DNA of 64,000 nt. Source: Gemmataceae bacterium (GTDB lineage: Bacteria; Planctomycetota; Planctomycetia; Gemmatales; Gemmataceae). This document shows, in pieces, positions 51,303 to 58,000 of the stretch (positions within the stretch are counted from its first letter, which is position 1; the number at the start of each line of letters is the position of its first letter). Both the position numbers and the translations under genes were made by a program. The stretch covers positions 1,334,655 through 1,398,654 of the forward strand of contig LR594584.1 in NCBI GenBank assembly GCA_901538445.1, given 5' to 3'. The notes under the pieces are model-generated. The model ran no database searches. It saw only the letters and a list, made by a program, of their open reading frames with translations, and had not been told where the DNA came from.

Positions 51303-52175
51303 ATGGCTACCGCAACCGCGACCGCAGAGCAAGTGATCCGCGTCGGGCACAGCCCGGACCCCGACGACGCCTTCATGTTCCACGCGCTCGCGAACGACAA
51401 GGTCCCGACCGGGAACCTGAAGTTTGTCCACGAGCTGCAGGACATCGAGACGCTCAACCGGCGCGCCCTCAAGGGCGAACTCGAAGTAACGGCCGTTAGC
51501 ATCCACGCCTACAGCCTGCTGCTCGACAAGTACGCGCTGCTGCCGACCGGGTGCAGCATGGGCGACAAGTACGGGCCGATGGTCGTCGCCCGCAAGCCGA
51601 TGACGGTCGGCGACCTGCCCGGCGTGAAGCTCGCCGTGCCCGGCACCCTCACGACCGCGTTCCTCACGCTCAAGCTGCTGTTCGACTCGATCGGCGCGAA
51701 GGACAAGCTCACCTTCGACGTGGTGCCGTTCGACGAGATCATCCCGGTCGTCGCCGCGGGCAAGTACGACGCCGGGCTCATCATCCACGAGGGGCAGCTC
51801 ACGTTCCAGAACCAGGGGCTCCACCTCGTCACCGACCTCGGCGTGTGGTGGCAGGACCGGACCGGGCTGCCGCTGCCGCTCGGCGGGAACGTGGTTCGCA
51901 AGGATCTCGGCGCGGCGACGATGAAGGAGGTCAGCCGCCTCATCAAGCAGAGCATCCAGTACGCGCTCGACCACCGGCGCGAGGCGCTCGCATACGCCCT
52001 GAAGTACGCCCGCGACATGGACGTGGCGCTGGCGGACAAGTTCGTCGGCATGTACGTGAACGACTGGACGCTCGACTACGGCGACCGCGGCCGGGCGGCG
52101 ATCCGGGCGCTGCTCGACGCCGGCCACAAGGCCGGGATCATCGCCAACCCCACCGCCGTCGAGTTCGTGGAGTAG
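51303..52175 (+). CDS. mqnD: 1,4-dihydroxy-6-naphthoate synthase (MqnD)
   Basis: 290 residues of the MqnA/MqnD family, which has a periplasmic-binding-protein fold but is cytoplasmic here (no signal peptide). HSPDPDDAFMFHAL, DIETLNRRALKGELEVTAVS (in part), SYLLL-like HAYSLLLDKYALLPTG and IIHEGQLTFQNQGL are close to MqnD. It converts cyclic dehypoxanthinyl futalosine to 1,4-dihydroxy-6-naphthoate in the futalosine route to menaquinone. MqnA would be another possibility, but the IHEGQLTF motif favours MqnD. Its link to an ABC importer is unusual. Confidence 0.9.
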   Translation: MATATATAEQVIRVGHSPDPDDAFMFHALANDKVPTGNLKFVHELQDIETLNRRALKGELEVTAVSIHAYSLLLDKYALLPTGCSMGDKYGPMVVARKPMTVGDLPGVKLAVPGTLTTAFLTLKLLFDSIGAKDKLTFDVVPFDEIIPVVAAGKYDAGLIIHEGQLTFQNQGLHLVTDLGVWWQDRTGLPLPLGGNVVRKDLGAATMKEVSRLIKQSIQYALDHRREALAYALKYARDMDVALADKFVGMYVNDWTLDYGDRGRAAIRALLDAGHKAGIIANPTAVEFVE

Positions 52176-52192
52176 TGGGGTTCAGAGGTCTT

Positions 52193-52266
52193 GGCGAACG
52201 GGGGACGTGAGTCTCCCGAGGAAGCGCGACGCTTGAGGACTCGGGGGGTTCACACCCCCGCTTGCC
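52193..52266. repeat. palindromic element, family E, intergenic copy
   Basis: GGCGAACGGGGGACGTGAGT at 52193 and CCCCCGCTTGCC ending at 52266 form an imperfect outer stem with inner CTCCCGAG...CTCGGGGG pairing. It lies between the convergent mqnD and SUKH genes. The first 20 nt closely match the copy inside hrpB at 47369. Confidence 0.83.
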
Positions 52267-52286
52267 CAAATCCACACGTCCGCCCG

Positions 52287-52802
52287 CTATCGAGACCTCG
52301 GCTTGAAGGTGCGGTCGCGGGCCGTGAATGGGATGCCGCCGAGCATCTTCGGGTACTCGTTGCTCATGAACCGAACCAAGAAACTCGTGACGGGTCCGGG
52401 CACTGTTTCGATCTCTTCTTCGTATCCGTGGAATATCTGAACCACCTCCCACCCGTCCGGCGGCCCGTCGGCCAGCCAACAGTACCTGTGGCCGTTCGAG
52501 TCGCCGCCCCACGGAAGCAGGCCGAGACCCTCTTGCGTCAACCCCGCCGCCTCTTCGCACACGTGCCGAAGGCCGGCGAGGACGTCCGACCAGCGCCGAA
52601 TCCACTGTCGGCCGCTCGGGGTTAACGGGTTGGCCACGTACAGGCTGCCGGCGAACTCGCCACTGCCGTACAACCCGATGAACTGTTTGAAATCGGTCGG
52701 AATCACAAAGCCCAACTCACGCTCGGCGGCCGGCCAATCACCCTCGCTATCGACGGGTTCGGGCGGGGGTGGGATGAACGCGGCGAGATCTTCAATAGCC
52801 AT
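52287..52802 (-). CDS. SMI1/KNR4 (SUKH)-family protein
   Basis: 171 residues. WPAAERELGFVIPTDFKQFI and GLYGSGEFAG form the SUKH N-terminal pattern (helix, then IPxDYKxFL-like and the YG turn), and LLPWGGDSNGHRYCWL is the core WGxxxNG(D/H) segment. SUKH proteins are often immunity factors against secreted or contact-dependent nuclease toxins, or regulators. No toxin gene is adjacent, so it may be an orphan immunity protein. The ATG at 52802 is preferred to a GTG one codon earlier. Confidence 0.82.
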   Translation of the reverse strand: MAIEDLAAFIPPPPEPVDSEGDWPAAERELGFVIPTDFKQFIGLYGSGEFAGSLYVANPLTPSGRQWIRRWSDVLAGLRHVCEEAAGLTQEGLGLLPWGGDSNGHRYCWLADGPPDGWEVVQIFHGYEEEIETVPGPVTSFLVRFMSNEYPKMLGGIPFTARDRTFKPRSR

Positions 52803-52865
52803 CACAGCCCCCCGAGATGTTCGCGGCCTTTACATTTCACAATTGCCGATCCACAATTCACATCT

Positions 52866-53579
52866 ATGGTTTCGCTCCTCGTCTACACGCCGCCGCCGAG
52901 CGAGTGCTCGTACCTGCCGCACGAGCGGTCGCAGATCACCTACGAGTTCGTCGCCGAACTGAGCCCGGCCGAGTACCTCGACCGGCTCAACCAGGGGTGG
53001 CGGCGGTTCGGCCACTCGCTGTTCCGGCCGGCGTGCGAGACGTGCAGCGAGTGCAAGTCGGTCCGCGTCCCGGTCGGCACGTTTCGGCCGGACCGCAGCC
53101 AGCGGCGGGCGCTCGCGGCCAACGACGGGGCGGTCGAACTCGTCATCCGCGCGCCGTCGGTCACCCGCGAGAAGCTCGACCTGTACGACAAGTTCCACCG
53201 GTTCCAGCACGCCGACAAGGGGTGGCCGAACCACGCCCCCGAGACCGCCGAGGCGTACCGGGAGTCGTTCGTCGCGAACCCGATCCCCACCGAAGAGTGG
53301 TGCTACACTTTGGAGGGGAAGCTCGTCGGCGTCGGGTACGTCGACGCGGTCCCGGACGGGCTCTCGGCGATCTACTTCTTCCACGACCCGGACCAGCGCG
53401 ACCGCTCGCTGGGCACCTTCAACGTGCTGAGCGTGATCCGCGAGGCCGAACGCCGCGGGCTCCCGCACGTCTACCTCGGGTACTACGTCGCGGGGTGCCG
53501 GTCGCTCGAATACAAGGGCCGGTTCCGCCCGAGCGAGGTGCTCGGCGGCGACGGGCGGTGGCGGCCGTTCGCGAAGTGA
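52866..53579 (+). CDS. aminoacyl-tRNA-protein transferase, Ate/Bpt family
   Basis: 237 residues. The N-terminal Cys-rich region has CSYLPHERSQITYEFV and FRPACETCSECKSVRVPV, as in bacterial Bpt/arginyltransferases (about 235-250 residues). GVGYVDAVPDGLSAIYFFHDP and HVYLGYYVAGCRSLEYKGRF (in part) are the acyl-transfer domain signature (GNAT-like). It attaches Leu or Arg to the N-terminus of target proteins, marking them for ClpSAP degradation. Whether Leu (Bpt) or Arg is used cannot be told from sequence alone. It is followed at 12 bp by the CehA-like gene. Confidence 0.9.
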   Translation: MVSLLVYTPPPSECSYLPHERSQITYEFVAELSPAEYLDRLNQGWRRFGHSLFRPACETCSECKSVRVPVGTFRPDRSQRRALAANDGAVELVIRAPSVTREKLDLYDKFHRFQHADKGWPNHAPETAEAYRESFVANPIPTEEWCYTLEGKLVGVGYVDAVPDGLSAIYFFHDPDQRDRSLGTFNVLSVIREAERRGLPHVYLGYYVAGCRSLEYKGRFRPSEVLGGDGRWRPFAK

Positions 53580-53591
53580 TATCCTGACCGC

Positions 53592-54998
53592 ATGCTCACC
53601 GTTCACCTCCGCATCAACGACGGCCGCACCGGTAGGCCCGCGCCGGCGCGGGTCCGCGTCACCTCGGCAGCCGGCGCGCACTTCGCGCCGCTCGGCCGCT
53701 GCGCCGAGTTCCCCATCGGCCGGAACGAGGTGGTCGGCGGGTGGGTGAAGCTCCCCGGCGGCGAGCGGTGGTTCTACACCGACGGCTCGTGCGAGATCCC
53801 CCTCCCCGCCGGCGTCCCCTTACGCATCCAGGCGACGCGCGGGCCGAATTACACGCCGCTCGACGAGACGGTCACACTCGGTGCCGGGCAGATTTCGCTG
53901 CGGTTCACGCTCGAACCCTGGTGCGGCGCACCCGGTAGCGAGTGGGTGGCCGTCGACACGCGGGCCCACTTCCTCACCCCGCACGACGCGCTCCTCGAAG
54001 CGGCCGCGGAGGGGCTCGCGGTCGCGAACCTCCTCGCCACCGAGCAGCCGTACCCGAGCCTCGACGGCACCGCGTACCCCACCGTGCCGAACCTCACGGC
54101 GTTCAGCGGGCAGGCGGCGGCGCTGGAGCGCGACGGCACGGCGGTCGTCGTGAACACGCTGAACGCGCACCCGGTCCTCGGCAAAGTCGCGCTCCTGAAC
54201 TCGCACCGGCCGGTGTTCCCGCTCGCGTTCGGCGGCGACGAGCCCGACGACTGGGGCGTGTGCGACTGGTGCGACCAGTGCCACCGCAAGGGCGGGCTGG
54301 TCGTGTGGGTCGACGCGTTCGAGCCGGCGTGCGGGGTCAACGGCGGCGAGGCGCTCGTCGCGGCGATCCTGGGGAAGATCGACGCGATCGAGCTGAGTCC
54401 CGGCCCGCGGAAGGTGCCGCTGCTCCCGTGGGTCCACCGGCTGTGGGACGCGGGCGTGCGGGTTCCGCTCGTCGGCGGCAGCGGCAAGGACAGCAACCGC
54501 ACCCCGCTCGGTGCGGTGCGAACGGTCGCGAAAGTGCCGGCCGGGTCGAACTGGGTCGAAGCGGTACGAACCGGCGGCGCGTTCGCCACGACCGGCCCGC
54601 ACCTCGAGTTCGCGGTGACCGGCGGCGAGTGCCGCGCGGTGGCGCGCTCGCGGACGCCGTTCGAGGAACTGGCGATTGTCGCGAACGGCCGCGTCGTGGC
54701 GTCCGTGAAGGCGGAGGCGAGCGCCGGCGGCTACCGTGCGGAACTCACCGCAGGGCCGCCCGAGTCGGGGTGGGTCGCGGCGCGGTGCCTGAGCGCGGCC
54801 GGCGCGTTCGCCCACTCCCCGCCGGTCGCGGTCGGCCCCGTTGTGCGCGACCCCGAGGCGGTCGCCGCGGTGCGGAAGCTGATCGAGCAGACCCGCATGT
54901 GGGCCGAGGAACACGGGCGGTACGCGAACCCGAAGCGGCGCGAGCAACTCTTCGCCCGCTGCGCCGAGGCGGCCGACGAGCTGGGGGCCCCGGCATGA
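53592..54998 (+). CDS. CehA/McbA-like protein with altered metal motif
   Basis: 468 residues, cytoplasmic. An N-terminal beta domain (about 1-115, with a VRVTSAAGAHFAPLG start as in planctomycete CehA-type proteins) precedes a PHP-like alpha/beta region. In typical CehA/McbA hydrolases the first strand ends in DxHxH; here it reads VAVDTRAHFLTPHDALLEAA, so the first His is replaced by Arg and the metal site may be incomplete. Later His/Asp/Cys residues (CDWCDQCHRKGG, VWVDAFEPACG) could make other contacts. It may be a catalytically altered or non-enzymatic member. It overlaps the potassium channel gene by 4 bp. Confidence 0.68.
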   Translation: MLTVHLRINDGRTGRPAPARVRVTSAAGAHFAPLGRCAEFPIGRNEVVGGWVKLPGGERWFYTDGSCEIPLPAGVPLRIQATRGPNYTPLDETVTLGAGQISLRFTLEPWCGAPGSEWVAVDTRAHFLTPHDALLEAAAEGLAVANLLATEQPYPSLDGTAYPTVPNLTAFSGQAAALERDGTAVVVNTLNAHPVLGKVALLNSHRPVFPLAFGGDEPDDWGVCDWCDQCHRKGGLVVWVDAFEPACGVNGGEALVAAILGKIDAIELSPGPRKVPLLPWVHRLWDAGVRVPLVGGSGKDSNRTPLGAVRTVAKVPAGSNWVEAVRTGGAFATTGPHLEFAVTGGECRAVARSRTPFEELAIVANGRVVASVKAEASAGGYRAELTAGPPESGWVAARCLSAAGAFAHSPPVAVGPVVRDPEAVAAVRKLIEQTRMWAEEHGRYANPKRREQLFARCAEAADELGAPA

Positions 54999-56074
54999 CG
55001 CCGCTCCGCCACTGGGACGTGCGGGTCCGCGGGTCGGTCCGCCGCGCCCGCCGGTGGGTGCAGACGAACATCCCGGCCCGGCTCCGGGCCGCGGTGCTCA
55101 TCCCGGTGGCCCTGCTGAGCGTCGGCACCGTCGGCTACCGGTGGATCGAGGGCGAGCACTGGTCGTACTTCGACGGCTTCTACATGACCGCGATCACGCT
55201 CACCACCATCGGGTACGGCGAGACGCACCCGCTGAGCGTCGGCGGCCGGGTGTTCACCGTCGTCCTCGCGTACAGCGGCATCTTCACCCTGGCGTACTAC
55301 GCGTCGGAACTCGTCCGGGCGGTGGTGACGGGCGAACTCCGGCAGACCATTGGGAGGCAGTGGGTGAACGACAAGCTCGCGACCCTGACCGGGCACCTGA
55401 TCGTGTGCGGGTACGGCCGCATGGGGAAGATCGTGTGCGCCGAACTCGACCGGCAGAAGAAGTGGTTCGTGCTGCTCGACAAGTCGCCCGAACTGCTCCA
55501 GGACCTGCCGTACACCCACGGCCTGCCGCTCCACGGCGACGCGACCACCGACGAGCTGCTGCGGAAGGCCGGGATCGAGCGCGCGCGGGCACTCGTAACG
55601 GTCGTGGGGTCCGACGCCGACAACCTCTACATCACCCTGAGCGCCCGGCTGCTGAACCCCAAGCTGCTCATCGTGTCGCGGGCCGAGGAGGAGGACGCCG
55701 AGGTGAAGCTCCGCAAGGTCGGGGCGAACAAGATCATCTCGCCGTACCTCGCCGGCGGGCACCGGGTGGTGCAGGCGGTGCTGCGGCCGGCCGTGCTGCA
55801 CTTCATGGAGCTGGCGACCCGGCCCGAGTTCCTCGACCTCCAGATCGAGGAGGTGAAGGTGGCCGCCGGCAGCGCCCTCGACGGGCAGACGCTGCGGCAC
55901 TCCCGCGTCCACGCCGACCTGGGGATCATGGTCGTCGGCATCGTGCGGCCGAACGCCGAGCTGGTGTACAACCCGCCGCTCGACACCGTGATCGAGCCCG
56001 AGGCCACGCTCATCGCCCTCGGCCAGCGCCGCCACCTGGAGCAACTCGAGAAGCTCGCGGGCGTCACCAGATAG
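54995..56074 (+). CDS. potassium channel protein with RCK domain
   Basis: 359 residues. Two membrane helices (about 30-50 and 83-105) flank the selectivity-filter sequence TTIGYGE (70-76). A cytoplasmic RCK_N (TrkA-N) Rossmann domain follows (about 130-250, with HLIVCGYGRMGKIV and the DxxP turn) and an RCK_C (TrkA-C) domain (about 270-355). The organisation is that of MthK/KtrA-gated two-helix channels. It would be a ligand- or nucleotide-gated K+ channel in the inner membrane. The start ATG overlaps the CehA-like stop, so the two are co-transcribed. Confidence 0.93.
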   Translation: MTPLRHWDVRVRGSVRRARRWVQTNIPARLRAAVLIPVALLSVGTVGYRWIEGEHWSYFDGFYMTAITLTTIGYGETHPLSVGGRVFTVVLAYSGIFTLAYYASELVRAVVTGELRQTIGRQWVNDKLATLTGHLIVCGYGRMGKIVCAELDRQKKWFVLLDKSPELLQDLPYTHGLPLHGDATTDELLRKAGIERARALVTVVGSDADNLYITLSARLLNPKLLIVSRAEEEDAEVKLRKVGANKIISPYLAGGHRVVQAVLRPAVLHFMELATRPEFLDLQIEEVKVAAGSALDGQTLRHSRVHADLGIMVVGIVRPNAELVYNPPLDTVIEPEATLIALGQRRHLEQLEKLAGVTR

Positions 56075-56152
56075 GTGCCCCACGCGGTTGCGTCCGCGCG
56101 GCACCCGAACTATCATTCGCGGTGCCGCCAGAACGTACCCCCGGAGACCGCG

Positions 56153-57838
56153 ATGTCCCGCACGTTGTTCGCCTGCACCTGTTTGGCGCTGGGGCTCCCG
56201 ACCGCCCCGGCCCGCGCCGCGGAGCTGCCGCCGGCGCTGGCCGCCGTCCCCGGGGACGCGGCCGCGTTCGTCGCGGTCGACGTGCCGGCCGTGCTGAACA
56301 GCCCGCTGTGTGATGACCTCCAGTACGTCCTCGGGGCCGTCACCCCGGCCGAGGCCGCCGCGTTCGCCAAGAAGTTCCCCATCGACCCGCGGACCGTCGA
56401 GCACGTCGTGGTCGTCGCGCCGACCGGCGCGACCGTGACGGACCCCCTCCCCGACCTGCACCCCACGGCCGTCTCCGCGCTCGCCGTGTTCGGGTGCTCG
56501 AAGGCGTTCGATCCGGCCGCGCTCCAGAAGGGGTTCTCGCCCGTGGGCCGGGCGAAGTCGTACCGCGGGCGGGTCTACCAGTTCGAGGACGAGAACTGGA
56601 CCGGGCTCCTCGTGCTGCCCGGGAACCGCGCGTTCGTGATTGGGGCCGAGGACTCGCTGGTCTGGCTCATCGACCGGTTGGAGAAGGGCGACGTGCGGGG
56701 ACCGCTCTCCCCCGCACGCGCCGAGGCCGCGGGCCACGCGCTGTTCTTCGCGGTCAACCCGGCCGCCGCGGTGCCGCCGAAGCTCGACCTGCCGCCCGCA
56801 CTCCGGCCGCTCGCGGAGGCGCAGCGGGTGTGCGTGGCCGTCGACCTCGGGAAGTCCATCAAGGGGAGCGTCGAGCTGCACTACGCCGACGCCGCCGGGG
56901 CGGAGGCCGGCGAGAAGGCGGTGAAGGCCGCCGTGGAACTGGGCCGCACCACGCTCAAGGGGCTGGAAGCGCAGTTGAAGGAGGTCACCGACAAGCCCCC
57001 ACCCGGCGGCGACGGCACGGCCGGCCCGGGGGAGTTCCCCAAGCAGGCGTTCGCCCTCCTGGGCATCGGGACGCTGCGGCGGCTCGACGAGGTGCTCGAG
57101 AAGCTCCCGGTGCAACGCGCCGGCACCGCGGTCCGGTTCACGGCCGAGTTGAAGTCGTCCCCGAGCGGGGCCGCGGCCGCGGCCGCCGCGTTCGCCGGCA
57201 TCGCGTTCCTGGGCAAGAACGCCGCCACGACGTTCGAGCGGGTCGGGAGGGCGATCAACGACGGCCCCGGCGCGGGCCCCGAGGAGGCCCGCCTGAAGAA
57301 GCTGGCGGCCGCGTTCAACGCCTACCACGCCGAGCACGGCCACTACCCCCCGGCCGCCGCGACCGCGAAGGACGGCACGCCGCTCCTGAGCTGGCGGGTG
57401 GCGCTGCTCCCGTACCTGGGCGAGAAGGAGTTGTACGCCGAGTTCCGGCAGAACGAGCCGTGGGACAGCCTGCACAACAAGAAGCTCATCGCGAAGATGC
57501 CGGCGGTCTTCCCCAAGCCGACCTCGTACAAGCAGAACTACGGCCGGACCAACGCGATGGTCCTGACCGGCCCCGGCACGCTGTTCGACGGGCCGACCGG
57601 GGCGAAGAAGCCGGCGAAGGCGGCGGTTCTGGCGCTCGAGGCGAGCGAGCCGGTGAACGTGTGGTGGACGAAGCCCGCCGACCGCCCGGTCGCGCCCGGC
57701 AAGCCCCCGGAACTGTTCGGACAGTTCGACTTCAGCAGGTGCTGGGTGCTGTTCACGGACGGAACCGTGAAGGAACTGACCAAGCGGGAGGACGCCCCGC
57801 GCCTCGCCGAGGTGCTCGGACTGCCGAAGAACCCGTGA
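56153..57838 (+). CDS. secreted DUF1559-domain protein
   Basis: 561 residues with a signal peptide (about 1-23). Residues of about 25-375 form an unassigned region (AVPGDAAAFVAVDVPAV, LLVLPGNRAFVIGAED), and the C-terminal 180 residues contain a DUF1559 segment (KKLAAAFNAYHAEHGHYPPA, LSWRVALLPYLGEKELYAEF in part, VFTDGTVKEL with a G-D-T-G-like end). DUF1559 proteins are hugely expanded in planctomycetes and are often pseudopilin-like; here the N-terminal prepilin-type signal is absent and the domain is C-terminal. GGAG lies 6 bp upstream of the ATG. The function is unknown. Confidence 0.82.
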   Translation: MSRTLFACTCLALGLPTAPARAAELPPALAAVPGDAAAFVAVDVPAVLNSPLCDDLQYVLGAVTPAEAAAFAKKFPIDPRTVEHVVVVAPTGATVTDPLPDLHPTAVSALAVFGCSKAFDPAALQKGFSPVGRAKSYRGRVYQFEDENWTGLLVLPGNRAFVIGAEDSLVWLIDRLEKGDVRGPLSPARAEAAGHALFFAVNPAAAVPPKLDLPPALRPLAEAQRVCVAVDLGKSIKGSVELHYADAAGAEAGEKAVKAAVELGRTTLKGLEAQLKEVTDKPPPGGDGTAGPGEFPKQAFALLGIGTLRRLDEVLEKLPVQRAGTAVRFTAELKSSPSGAAAAAAAFAGIAFLGKNAATTFERVGRAINDGPGAGPEEARLKKLAAAFNAYHAEHGHYPPAAATAKDGTPLLSWRVALLPYLGEKELYAEFRQNEPWDSLHNKKLIAKMPAVFPKPTSYKQNYGRTNAMVLTGPGTLFDGPTGAKKPAKAAVLALEASEPVNVWWTKPADRPVAPGKPPELFGQFDFSRCWVLFTDGTVKELTKREDAPRLAEVLGLPKNP

Positions 57839-57867
57839 TACCGAATCGCGTGGATCAGTTGCTTTTA

Positions 57868-57930
57868 GTGGGGCAGGCATTCGCCTGCCTCCAACCGCGT
57901 CTGGAGGCAGGCACGAATGCCTGCCCCACC
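57868..57930. repeat. palindromic element, family D
   Basis: GTGGGGCAGGCATTC... (57868-57893) and its inverted partner (57902-57929) with a 2-nt bulge. It is closely related to 27091-27158. It lies between convergent genes (stops at 57838 and 58001). Confidence 0.88.
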
Positions 57931-58000
57931 AGATCGAAACGAATCCGTGCGATCCGGGATGAGTGCGCCTGATCCGGCCCCCGGCACCTGGGGGCCGCGG

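Noticed and set aside
54731-57880. 1049-codon minus-strand open frame opposite the K+ channel and DUF1559 genes
   Set aside because: It spans two clear plus-strand genes and has no recognisable motif; codon-bias shadow.
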